Below are positions 46,205-56,954 of a DNA stretch of 64,000 nucleotides, one piece after another. The notes under the pieces are model-generated. The model worked only from the letters and a program-made list of their open reading frames with translations, was not told the DNA's origin and ran no database searches. The position numbers and the translations under genes were made by a program. Location: positions 511,196 through 575,195 of the forward strand of contig BJOX01000376.1 in assembly GCA_009731375.1 (NCBI GenBank). The letters run 5' to 3'. The DNA comes from Paulinella micropora (lineage: Eukaryota; Cercozoa; Imbricatea; Euglyphida). Each line of letters begins with the position of its first letter. Position 1 is the stretch's first letter.

Positions 46205-48402
46205 CTAGAGCTCAGAAACAAGAAATAAAGAGTGTTGTTGTTGTTGTTGTTCAAGCACTCCAGTTTCTGTAAGAGAAAAGGTAGCATACAGGGTCTGTGA
46301 AGTCTTGTCTTCCCGAAAACAAGCGTCCGAATGTGCTTCCTCGTTTTTTTGAACGATTCCTTCAAAGCAAACAACAGTAACACTAACACACAAGCAAACA
46401 AGGTGTTTACCTTGTGGAAGGAACGTATTTGTCACCAGCAGGCACAGCAAGAATTGCTGCAGCCTGATTATCTGATGTGTCTGGCTCTGTCATTGATAAA
46501 ATTGCCTACACGTAGCAACAATAGCCAACACTGAAAAAAGCCACCAAAAAAAAGAACAAAGAAAGGTTGAAGAAGACAAAAACTGCTGAAAAAGACCCAG
46601 CAGACAAAATACTCAAACACACACTTCGCCGTTCTCGTTCTTCTCAGAGGGGATCCGTTTGTCTTGATCAAGCACCATGTAAGTTTTCAACTCAAATTGC
46701 CTCTTTTCGCGAGTTTTGGGTGCTGGGCCGGCCACACTATCATTTGGGTTAGCATTAGTCTCGCCACCAGCCCCCTCTTTTTTCAAGCTCCGCTACAAAA
46801 AAAAAGAGAGGGTCTGGTACTACTTGGACCTGCAAACGTCCGGCTTCATTTATCACTCTGGAGTGGTAAAATATCATTTTTGTTATTAATAAAAACATAC
46901 ACATTTTCACAAGAGGAAAATATGACATATTTTTCAAGTTTCAGCTCGTGCTGGAAAAAAAAATAACTACAAACAACGACTGGAAAGAAGAAATGAAGTG
47001 ACGAAAAGCATGACAGGGTTGTTTGTGCAAGAACTCGTGAGTCAAGATTGAAGAAGTGTAGCTTGGAAACTGGTCAAGTTGTAAAATCCAACCGCTGAGG
47101 TGCTGCGAAAACGGAAAGCGAACCCTTCCCATGGGACACACACAGAAATCCGAAGCATAAATTTTCATGAAACAAAATATATCATATTTTTGAATTTAAT
47201 GATTACAAAAACTTGTAGAGATGACAGGTTGGCAACAATGAACGAAGCTAAAGAATACATGAAAACCTTAAATCTGAACCGAAGACCGAACAACCAACAT
47301 CAAAGCTGTCAGTGTAAACTAAAAACAACGTGCACTACATTGTGTTCTGCTGGGAGGAAGAAGAAGCACCCGACTGAATGTCCTCAGAGAATCGAAGCTG
47401 CCATGTGGACGCCCGGGCGCCACGTGCAGCTCTGCGCTCAAGATGCATCAAAGACTGCTTCACTGACTCGGAGACGACAGTAGATGCTGATTCTGTAAAT
47501 TGGGACACATCACTGTCAGAACTGTCGGAAGTGTCTCCTGCTTCTCTCTGCGCCATGCAGTCAGTGTCCTCGCCGTCAGAAGCAGGTGCATCACCTCGGC
47601 TGCGTCTTCGGCGAGGGCGAGGCAAAATGCGGTGCTGGGATGAACGTGCCTTGCAATCAGGCGGTTGATCCCCAGAAGACATAGAGGACGATGCACTACT
47701 GAGACTAATCACACCTGACTCCGAACGTGCCAAATCAACGCTTTCGTCTGGATCGTCAACTAGTCAGTCTTCAATGGCCGCACGAACAGTCACCAGCCAG
47801 TCCAAAAACAGTCAGTCGTCGACACTTCTGCAACACATCATCCATAACCTCGACCTTGAGATCGAATGCAACAAGCCTTTGTTTCATGTCTTCTTTGGAA
47901 TCCCAGTCAAGGGCTGCACCGGCTGGGTACATTCTCGCACGGTCATGAACAATGTCATCGATCAGATCAGACAAGAAGTTGTAGGCAATCTTGACTTCCT
48001 AACCACCGCGAGGGTCGATCTTTTGGCCTTGGGACTCAGAAGGAGGCGCAACATTGCCATGACAGTGAGTTACCAGCAATAGGGTCTGCTCAACGTGCTT
48101 GACGTCGAATTGCATGGGGTCTGTAAGAGAGTGCCTCGCTACAGTGCTGAGTTTGCTTCGCAACGCTCTTCAGAAAAGATCCGTAGGTCGTGACAAAAAG
48201 CCCTCCACGCCGGATGCTGGTGGCGTCTCCAGTAGTTGAGGGTCAGAAGGTGCAGGCACAAAACGTGCGAGTACTCGTTAGCTCTGAAGTGGAAAAGGAC
48301 ATGGAGGGCGCGATGCAAGTAAGCAAAAATCTGCTCATGCATGTTCTCCCTGATCACGCAGCCAAGATCTTGGACCTGAAGCACAAAGAAGAAAAATATG
48401 AC

Positions 48403-48435
<33 letters not shown>

Positions 48436-48463
48436 TGTATGTATGTATGTATGTATATATGTA

Positions 48464-48499
<36 letters not shown>

Positions 48500-48501
48500 T
48501 G

Positions 48502-48551
<50 letters not shown>

Positions 48552-51500
48552 TGTATGTACGTATGTATATAGGTATCTAGGTATGTACATTTTCAAACCT
48601 CACAAACAGTGCTGGCTGACCACTGGCATAAACCACTCAAACAAAACCAGCAAACCTCCGATGTTGGCCCTCTGCGCAGGGGTGAGCTGTTAATTGAACT
48701 GGAAATTGTCGAGCAGGTTGGCTTGAACGAAGGTGTAAGCAAGACGAACGTAGGCCATGATCGCCGAAATCGTCTTGAGTCTAGGTTTGATCCTGAAAAT
48801 TTTGGAAGGAAACAGCTCATGCCAAAGGGGCCCAAAAACCTGGCGCTTAAACTCACGCCAAATCAAAACAAAAAGGAACTTGTGAACATGCAAATGGCCC
48901 AAGAAGACACACATCCAGGACTTCAAGTGTGACAAACCCCTGCTTCGATCATACAAGGCCTGTGACATCAATTAAAAAAATATGCTATATTTTTCGAATG
49001 CATGCATAGGATTACTACCTTGCAAATCCGCTTGTAAATGTTAGAATCTACAGTAAAAAGCTGGAAACGCCAAACTTCGGAACGGCGATGCTGTAAATCA
49101 AGTTTCTCGAGAAGTCTGATGAGGGCGTCGTTCGATGCAATGTTCTGGTCCTCCATTCGCAGACTTTTGAAAACAACCGGTTCATTGCAGGGCCGGGTGT
49201 CGACTGACAAGTCCGGGGGCAAACAAAGCGGAATCCTGGTGCACTGTTTTGGAGACAGAATAATCAAAAAATCGCTTGAAATCTCTGTTGTTGGTTTGAA
49301 GCTCTCTCATCTTAGCTCGGGTCAAGGCAACGACCGCGTCATCAAACAAATCCTCTGGAAAAGCATCGACCTGGCCCGCGCGAAGCACCATGCTGGGAGG
49401 GTTCTGGCGCTGAGATTTCAGAATTCCGAAGACAGTCCAGAGGCCGTTGTTGTAGGGGCCACTCCCAACGTTCGGCACTCCGACGTTCCGAAACTTCAAG
49501 CTGGTCGCGAAGTTGTCGAACCAAGTAGACTTCAGGTCGTCGGCTCGTTTCTCCTCCACACTGACAATAACAAAAATGAAAAATATATATGTATATATAC
49601 ATATATATGACATAAAAAAACATGGAAAAAAAACTCTGCAAACAGTTTGAGTGGTTCTTCCACTCTGCCTGGTCCCTCTGAACAGGGTACAATGGAAGAA
49701 ACAAGTAACTAAGCTTCAAGGGTCAGGAAAAGAGCATTGGCAAGAAATTTTACAGCGGAAGAAATTTGTAATTTCTTGCCAACACCCTCCGCTAAATCAG
49801 AAACAAGTTTCACCAGGGATGGCGTAGCGTCAAAAGAAACAGCTACTTAGTTTCTTTCGGNNNNNNNNNNNNNNNNNNNNNNNNNNNNNNNNNNNNNNNN
49901 NNNNNNNNNNNNNNNNNNNNNNNNNNNNNNNNNNNNNNNNNNNNNNNNNNNNNNNNNNNNNNNNNNNNNNNNNNNNNNNNNNNNNNNNNNNNNNNNNNNN
50001 NNNNNNNNNNNNNNNNNNNNNNNNNNNNNNNNNNNNNNNNNNNNNNNNNNNNNNNNNNNNNNNNNNNNGGGGGGGGGGGAAACTCTGCAAACAGTTTGAG
50101 TGGTTCTTCCACTCTGCCTGGTCCCTCTGGACAATGGAAGAAACAAGTAACGAAGCTTCAAGGGTCAGAAAAAGAGCATTGCCAACAAATTTTACTGCGG
50201 AAGAAATTTGTAATTTCTTGCCAACACCCTCCGCTAAATGAAAAACAAGTTTCACCAGGGATGGCGTAGCGCCGAAAAAGACAGCTACTTGTTTTTTTTC
50301 GGCGCTGCGCACCCAGTAACGACCGTAGGGGTCAGATAAAGAATAGTAGCAGGAAATTTTACCGAGGAAGAAATTTGTAATTTCTTGCCACAACCCTCCA
50401 TCAGTAGAAATTCTCAAGAGCATTGACATCCAAATACAGTAATCGGATCTCAATTGTCTTGAGATCAGCAGCAGTGCTCTTCGGAAGCATGTCTGTCTAA
50501 TTCGACGAACATGAAACCGAAGACGACCAGCAAGAGTTTGAGCTGGTGCTCGTCTTCCTTTCAAACACAAGTTTTAAAGGACAAGAGCACGAACTAGTAA
50601 CCAGCGTAGACAGCGGTGAGTTCTCCACATAATATTTGGACAATCTTTTACCCAAAAATTTCAAAGAGAACTAGCAAAAAACAATTCATCCGCAGAGAAC
50701 CGAATTTTCTGTGATTAGGCACACTGAGGATTTTGCAGGACTTAAAGTACAAGTAATGAAAGGAATTGTACTTGTGGGTTGCGGAAAACATTTCAGACAA
50801 GAAAAATATGCCATATTTTTGGCCACTACACATGCTCAAAGCTAACCAAGGTAAACATTTGAAGAGACAAAAAATATTGCATATTTTTCAGAACAGTTGA
50901 TGATCATCAAGGCGTGACGGAGATGGGGAAGGAAAGAGATGTCTTGATTTCCTGAAGGCGAATTTTGCGGCGGCGATCAAAGCTCCTGATCGGAATCACT
51001 CTTCCAAACGAGGACAGAACATCGAGTCCTTCCCTGCTTAGTCCTCGATGCTTGAGTTCAAGACACAAGTCAAGCTCCCACTGGAGAAAATGCTGACCCT
51101 GTTGAAGCATGACGAAAAGAAGGAAGCACGAAAACGCTTGTCAGCCCTTCGACAAAAGAACTTGGGCGTCATGTTCTTCAATTTTGCGGAACTGACCGTT
51201 CTGATGCCTGACATGCGCTAACTTGTGCCAAAATCTGTCAAGTCTGTCAGGCGCGAACATTTTCACCCAAGCCTCGAAGCCAAAACCCATGAAATCGCCT
51301 GACCACGAGTGACCACAAGAGAAAAAAAATGCATTGAACGTGCTACAGGCAACTTACTGGAGACAGCTTTCTTGATTTTCAGGTCTTCTTCTGCGAACGT
51401 GTTGCAATCAGGAACAAAAGGAGTGCCCTGAATCGATTTTGCCACTTCAACGAAGTGGCTTCTCAGCGCAGACAGGTAACCTCGCTTGAGAACCTAATAT

Positions 51501-51783
51501 TGTCAAAAAACAAAACAGAAGTGGCGAGAGTGGTTGTACAAGGATTGTCGGAAAACACAAATATGGCATATTCCGACACCGGAACCTTTTCAAACAAATC
51601 CGTCCGGAAAAAAGATAAAAAATCACTTTCAAAGGATGTCTCAGAAAAAAAATATTGCATGTTTTCCAAAGTGAGCCGGTTTGAGCCCACACTCGGTGCC
51701 ACCAAGGCACAAAAACCTGTTTCGGACGTCAGTTTTTGGGAACGAGTGGCCGGACTGGGTCCGTTTGCCATTTTTGATTGCAT
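46205..51783 (-). CDS. Unknown multi-exon gene with palindrome-bearing introns, possibly decayed
   Basis: I do not recognise the family. From 5' to 3': a first exon near 51783-51715; [19 protein letters not shown] to KIKKAVSS (about 51493-51355); [20 protein letters not shown] (about 51301 on); [18 protein letters not shown] (about 51095-50915); [15 protein letters not shown] and [17 protein letters not shown] (50570-50080); [17 protein letters not shown] (49560-49270, then a frameshift near 49262); [17 protein letters not shown] to 49023; [19 protein letters not shown] (48960-48600); [17 protein letters not shown] (48360-48140); [17 protein letters not shown] (about 48100-47775); and C-terminal exons ending LFLVSEL at 46205. 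The middle exons resemble proteins that occur as dispersed gene families in repeat-rich genomes. At least two in-frame stops and one frameshift are present, so this copy may be a pseudogene. Confidence 0.45.
48404..48560. repeat. (GTAT)n / (TA)n microsatellite
   Basis: (ATGT)n and (TA)n tracts start directly next to one copy of the intron palindrome (48390), as if the tract grew out of it. It lies between two inferred exons of the minus-strand gene. Confidence 0.9.
49634..50330. repeat. Direct duplication of about 225 bp around a gap
   Basis: 49634-49860 and 50079-50303 share nearly the same sequence (actctgcaaacagtttgagt onward), with scattered differences and an 8-base insertion in the first. 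A poly-G stub borders the N gap at 49861-50068. A third, shorter match covers aattttac(c)g to cttgcca(a/c)a near 50352-50395. It is either a real tandem duplication of an exon or two alleles joined during assembly. Confidence 0.8.
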
Positions 51784-51964
51784 TTCACCATATTATGAGG
51801 GTGACTTTCCGTCCCTATCAAAATGAAAAAAAAACACATGTTTTCAGGCCTAACTTCATTTTTTTTTTTTTTTTTGCTTCGTGACCGCTTGCGGTCAACT
51901 TGAGCACTTTTGTTCGGGTGTCTAGATTGTTGCACTCTCAAAATCGCTTTCCGAACACTACATC

Positions 51965-53680
51965 ATGGGTGGTCCCTCTGTCGACAAGTCTTACATCACC
52001 TTCAAATGGTAGATCACACCTGAAATGAAGCTCATTGTCTCTGAGCTGGAGTTTGGAGGAGAGCATGGGAGTGACGACACGGGTCAAATCGAGAGCTCTT
52101 TCGATCTCGGTGTTGTGTGGAAGTTTGCGTTGAAGCCAAAAGGTGCTACTAGTTACCAGTTCAACCCTCGACTTTGGCACGTCCAGGTGTGGGTCAACGA
52201 CACAAGCCAAGACCAAGCTGGAGAATTCAAGACGTTTGCCTTGATGGATAAATTGTGCCTGACGACAGCTTACTTTGTGGGCTGGCCTGCGGATGTGACC
52301 TGGGATGAGAAGTTGTACGACATGTTCTCCAAAGGCCCAAACGTGGCAGCTCCTACAAGTCAGCAAGCTCTCTCTCCTTTGTTCTAGTTGTTTGTTGTTG
52401 TTTTGTGTCTGTTGTTCTAGTTGTTGCTTGAATTTGAACAAGTTTCAATTATGGACTGTGAGTTCATGTCTGCCATGCTTGCCCGAACTGTTTTTTTGGC
52501 TTCGTATCACTATGATTTTTTGTTTTTGCTCTCGGGTGTAGGGGCTGTGAACAACGCAATTTCAAAAAGAAATGGATGAGCAGGCTAAGGTCTTCAAACA
52601 AAAATATGCAATATTTTTCTTGTGAGCTTCAATGTCTCACGATTCTTTGCTCCACTTCGTTTTTGTTTGTCCGTGTCTCAAGAATATGTCATATTTTTCA
52701 TTCGAGACACATCTTCCACCACGACGTCATCATTGTCGTGTTGAAAAATATGCAATATTTTTCAACTTAGGATGGTTCCAAGGAGGAGGCCAAGGGGACA
52801 ATCGCTGATTCGCAGGCTGCCCCGGCTGATCTTTCCTCTGTTTTCCATCCCAACAATTCTCTTGCTAATGCTGCATCCCGCACCCCAAATTCTCAGGGCA
52901 GTGTTGCAGCTACTGATGTGGTGGGAGACGAAAAGGAAGAGGAACCTGCACCCGCCGACCTTGCCCTCGCTCGTCGTGTTTCTGCTGAGCTAGCTGCAGG
53001 CAGGCCCTCAAGCCTCGCATCAGCCCCTGCTGCCACACAGCCTTCGAGCTCTTCGTCGAGTACTTCTTCGAGCTCTTCGTCGAGCAGTTCCTCGACATCC
53101 ACTCCATTACGGTCCATCCCCTCGAACAAAAAACAGCCCAAGGCGGCGGTTGCAACCATCACACCTCTGGCCAGGAGCTCCTCTGCCACTTCCGCGACAC
53201 CGTCTTCATCCTCGCCGTCTTCTGCCCCACCCCCGGTTCCCCTGTCTCCGGCGTCGTCTTCTTCTTCAGTCTCCACACCTGATGCAACTGGAAAGCGCAA
53301 ACCGCAGGCCTCGCCGGAAGGGTCCGAACAACCCGAGAAGAAGCGCAGGATGAAGTGCAAAAAGGGCACGGGCAAGAATGTCTCGGAGGCTGACAGGCAG
53401 AAAGCTGAGAAGCATGCGTACATCAAAGGTCAGCCCCCTTTTCTTTTTGTTCTTTTGATGAAAAATATGCAATATTTTTGGTTGGTTGTTCTGTGCAGAC
53501 ACCAGAGAGAAGATGAAGGAAGCCGCCAAAGCCCTTGCCAGCATGACTTACAAGAACGTGCAGGCCATTCCCGACGCCATCGCTACCCAACCCCACAGGG
53601 CAGTGACTGATCGTTTTCTCGACTCAGAGCATGTCAAGCAACTCGTCGAGAATTTTAAAAAGTCTCAGGCTGACGGGTGA
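51965..53680 (+). CDS. Unknown gene with Ser-rich and NLS-like segment
   Basis: I do not recognise it. A first part begins MGGPSVDKSYITFKW at 51965, meets TAG at 52010 and continues in frame as ITPEMKLIVSELEFGGE to about 52380, a compact protein-like stretch. After an intron region (52360-52770) the exon at 52771-53428 runs DGSKEEAKGTIADSQ, a Ser-rich low-complexity stretch and a basic cluster (GKRKPQ, KKRRMKCKK) that could be a nuclear localisation signal. A clean 70-nt GT-AG intron (53429-53498) carries the palindrome. The last exon 53499-53680 encodes DTREKMKEAAKALASM and ends TGA exactly where a Copia fragment begins, so the original C-terminus may be lost. The TAG may be a disabling change or an unrecognised splice. 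Confidence 0.55.
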
Positions 53681-54427
53681 ATTGATTTGGCCTGCCTCCA
53701 TGACCCAACCTCATATTGCATTTGCGGTGAACAGATTGGGAGTCTTCGGGCATCAAGACCCCGGGATTGCGTATGCCATGGTTGGGCGTATTTACCGGCA
53801 CCTACGGGAAGAAAGGGGGTTGTTTTTCCCGTCCAACATCGATCCTAACAGTTTCGAGTTCAGTTCGTATTCGGACTCAGACTTCGGTAATTGCCGGTTC
53901 ACTCGTCGGTCGAGGAATGGCGAGCTACACATGATGACGGGCCGATCCATTGGAATTCCCGTCGCCAGACTACAGTCGCACTTTCAACTATGGATGCGGA
54001 GGTTATAGCTTTGTCGAATGCAACCAGGACGGCCATTGCGGTTCAGAGCTTCTTGAACGAACTTAGAGTTCCGATCACGCGTCCGACAGTAATTCATGAA
54101 GACATTCGCGGCTCAATTGTGGTTTCGACCAACGGCCTTGGTGGATCTCGTTCCAGGCATTTGGACATCAAGCACCACTATGTGGAACAGGCTCGTGAAA
54201 ATCGCATCTCGGTACGCTACATCCCATCCAACGAGAACCTCGCCGATGTGTTTACCAAACCGCTACCGACCCCGCAGCTTCGGAATTTGGTTAACCAATT
54301 CATGGTTAAGCTCGACGACTACCTGGGAGATGACGAGGATTCGATCCCTGCAGCTGGTGTCGGCGTTGTATCGAAGTCCGGAGGCAAGAAGAAGAAGAAG
54401 GCGTCGTCGTCGAGTCACAAGACTTGA
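53681..54427 (+). pseudogene. Truncated Ty1/Copia fragment: RT end and RNase H
   Basis: GELIWPASMTQPHIAFAVN, YSDSDFGNC, SRRQTTVALSTMDAEVIAL, SRSRHLDIKHHYVEQ and NLADVFTKPLP are the signature run of Copia RNase H in the right order. A frameshift near 53960 splits it. Everything upstream of the RT end is missing. It begins directly at the stop of the preceding gene. The protein ends at TGA near 54425 after a basic tail. Confidence 0.88.
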
Positions 54428-54431
54428 TTTG

Positions 54432-54476
<45 letters not shown>

Positions 54477-54897
54477 AGCTTTATTTGCGTCCTGTCTCAT
54501 CTATTTATGGGGTAGGTTACGTAGACGGATGGCGAGGATTGCGAGAACAAAGAGCGAGGATTGCGAGAACAAACAGCGAGGATTGCGAGAACAAAAGGAG
54601 GAGTTACAAGCGCTATGAACCTGACTTCGTCATCATAGTCTGCGCAAATGAACTTGGAGTTGATTTGATCTTCCGCTACTTGAAAGTCAATCGCGAAGCG
54701 TATGGACATTGATTACGGAAAGGACGGTCTTATAGTAGTGAGCTTGCTTCGCTCATACTTTACGTACTTGTCCGCCCGGTGCGGCTCGGTTTTTCTTTTC
54801 TTTTATGACTGTTACTCTTTGCGATGTTTTGAGATTTACAACCAGCGTTGCGATTTGTGACTTTTATTTTTGAAGTGATATTCAGTTCAGGGGGGGC
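54428..54897 (+). other. Copia 3' region with (GT)n and a 22-bp tandem repeat
   Basis: (GT)n lies at 54438-54472. Three 22-bp copies of gcgaggattgcgagaacaaa with two variable bases span 54532-54598. A G-rich tract (ggggggg at about 54890) would be the polypurine tract before the LTR. Confidence 0.6.
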
Positions 54898-55260
54898 GTT
54901 AACATACTATACAGTATATGATTACTATTGTTGATTCCTCTCAATGGAACTGGAATATCACAATTAATCGTTAGATTTACTAACAGTGCCACCAGTAACC
55001 GGAATTATAAACTAACAATAGATTACCAATTTACTCTGACTAATGCCGGAATTATCGGCACTACAGACAATAATAACAAAGGTTCTAGAGCATTCCAGAA
55101 CAGAGTTACGGTTAGTGATATATTCACTATAATATTACGGTTATAGAAACATGTTTGTCAGTCATGACTAAACACATTTCTATTTCTAGAATGCTACGTC
55201 ATCATACCTCTACCTTTGTTACTGTTATTCTTAATAATAATTCTCATTAAAGTATATTTA
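54898..55260 (+). repeat. Possible Copia 3' LTR
   Basis: Directly after the G tract the sequence runs TTAACATACTATACAG, close to the start common among Copia LTRs, then AT-rich sequence to about 55260. There is no second LTR in the window to confirm the borders. Confidence 0.4.
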
Positions 55261-55380
55261 TTGATCATTCGAAATACTCAGAAGGAGTAAGGTTTACTGA
55301 CCAGTTTATTATACAATCCATCAATGTTACAGGCGGGGACCAGTCGAGGTGCGTTTGTTTGTTGGGTTTGTTGATCTTGT

Positions 55381-55401
55381 TGTTGTATGTGTTGTTGTTG
55401 C

Positions 55402-55441
<40 letters not shown>

Positions 55442-55442
55442 G
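55381..55442. repeat. (GTT)n microsatellite
   Basis: A (GTT)n tract of about 60 bases lies just upstream of the first repeated exon. Confidence 0.9.
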
Positions 55443-55493
55443 ATTGTTGGCACCTTCTGCACTACAAAAGCAAACAGCATATTTTTTGTTTAG

Positions 55494-55681
55494 GAACCAA
55501 GCGTAAGAAGGGCGGTGAAAGGCAGAAGGCTGCACAGCCAGATGAAGGTCATTGAATGCTATATCTCTCTCTCTCTCTATCTATATATCTATCTCTCTAT
55601 CTCTCTATCTCTCTCTTACACACGCACACACAGTCACAAGCAGACGCCCTTGAGGGACCTCTTTGTCTTTCTGTGTGTGTG

Positions 55682-55713
<32 letters not shown>

Positions 55714-56029
55714 TTGTGCTCTTATTTCAGACGACATGACGCAGCAGAAGGGCGGTAAAAGGCAGAAGGCTGCACAGCCAGGTGAAGGGCATTGAATGCG
55801 CTCTCTCTATCTATCTATCTATCTCTCTATCTCTCTATTTCTCTCTCAGACACACCACAATCACAAGCAGACGCCCTTGAGCGACCACTTTGTCTTTCAG
55901 TGTGTGTGTGTGTGTGTGTGTATGTGTGTGTGTCTCTCTCTTGTAATCTTATTTCAGACGACATGACGCAGCAGAAGGGCGGTAAAAGGCAGAAGGCTGC
56001 ACAGCCAGGTGAAGGTCATTGAATGCGCG

Positions 56030-56067
<38 letters not shown>

Positions 56068-56143
56068 CTATCTCTCTATCTCTCTATCTCTCTCTCAGAC
56101 ACACACACACAATCACAAGGAGACGCCTTGAGCGACCAGTTTG

Positions 56144-56178
<35 letters not shown>

Positions 56179-56690
56179 CTGTGTCTCTCTCTTGTAATCT
56201 TCTTTCAGACGACATTCCGACCGTTGTAGCCGCCCAGAAGGGGGATGGAGTGAATGAAGAGGACGACGAGGATTTCGTCGGTGCAATGCTGTGGTTATTC
56301 CGGCAGCGACTGTGATTGATTGATCGATTGGTTTATATATCGATTGATTGATCGATCACACACATATATTGTCGATACTCTTATTTCAGGCGACATTCAG
56401 ACCGTTGTAGCCGTTCAGAAGGGGGATGGAGTGAATGAAGAGGACGACGAGGATTTCGGTCGGTGCAATGCTATTGTTATTCCGGCATACGACTGCGATT
56501 GATTGATTGATCGATTGATTGATTGGTTGATTGATTGGTTGGTTGATTGATTGATTGGGTGATTGATTGATTGATTGAGTGCTTGATTGATTGACTGATT
56601 GATTGACTGATTGACTGATTGACTGATTGACTGATTCAAGGCAAAGCCAAAAAAATGAAGGACAGTAAGCGCGCTGCCGGAGTAACAAGG
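55494..56690 (+). CDS. Repetitive Lys-rich protein from tandemly duplicated exons
   Basis: A series of short exons, each followed by an intron filled with (CT)n, (CA)n, (GT)n or (GATT)n. Exons 55731-55781 and 55958-56008 are both 51 nt and encode DDMTQQKGGKRQKAAQP. A diverged first copy at 55494 reads KRKKGGERQKAAQP. Exons at 56209-56280 and about 56390-56460 encode D(I)(P/Q)TVVA(A/V)QKGDGV then an acidic EEDDEDF. A further exon near 56641-56690 encodes KAKKMKDSKRAAGVTR. All are phase 1-1, so copies can be added or lost without a frameshift. Neither the start nor the end of the gene is seen. The function is unknown; the basic and acidic blocks suggest a nucleic-acid-associated or disordered protein, which is inference. 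Confidence 0.5.
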
Positions 56691-56950
56691 GTAAAAACCA
56701 ACAACATACACCAGGAAAGAATAATATCAATCAAGCAATCAATCATTCAATCATTCAATCATTCAATCAATGAATCAATTAATCAATCAGTCAATCAGTC
56801 AATCAATCATTCAATCAAGGAAAAAATACACAAGGCAGGGCAACAAAAAAAATACTGATTGATTGATTGATTGATTGATTGAATGGTTGGTTGATTGATT
56901 GAATGATTGAATGATTGAATGATTGAATGATTGACTGATCGATTAATTGT
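56495..56950. repeat. (GATT)n and inverted (CAAT)n microsatellites
   Basis: (GATT)n at about 56497-56635, (CAAT)n at about 56728-56815 and (GATT)n at about 56857-56945. The middle tract is the reverse complement of the outer two, so the stretch can form large hairpins. Confidence 0.9.
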
Positions 56951-56954
56951 CAAA

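Larger units (their letters stand above)
46913..53481. repeat. Family of about 19-bp palindromes, AAAAATATGNNATATTTTT, in introns
   Basis: Thirteen perfect or near copies lie at about 46915, 47174, 48390, 48974, 49577, 50801, 50869, 51558, 51645, 52600, 52681, 52743 and 53460. The central bases vary (GACA, GCAA, GCTA, GCCA, TGCA) while the A and T arms are conserved. Copies at 53460 (in the 70-nt intron 53429-53498) and 52743 (ending 7 bases before an acceptor) are clearly intronic; others lie between inferred exons of the minus-strand gene. I see none elsewhere in the window. Confidence 0.85.

Noticed and set aside
46205-52015. A nuclear genetic code with TAA and TAG as Gln
   Set aside because: The in-frame stops suggested it, but VPS15, Gag-Pol and the LINE have several thousand codons without a single TAA or TAG, which would be very unlikely under such a code.
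51938-52441. Minus-strand frame of 167 residues opposite the plus-strand gene
   Set aside because: The plus-strand frame is more protein-like and continues to exons with good splice sites; the minus frame is its shadow.
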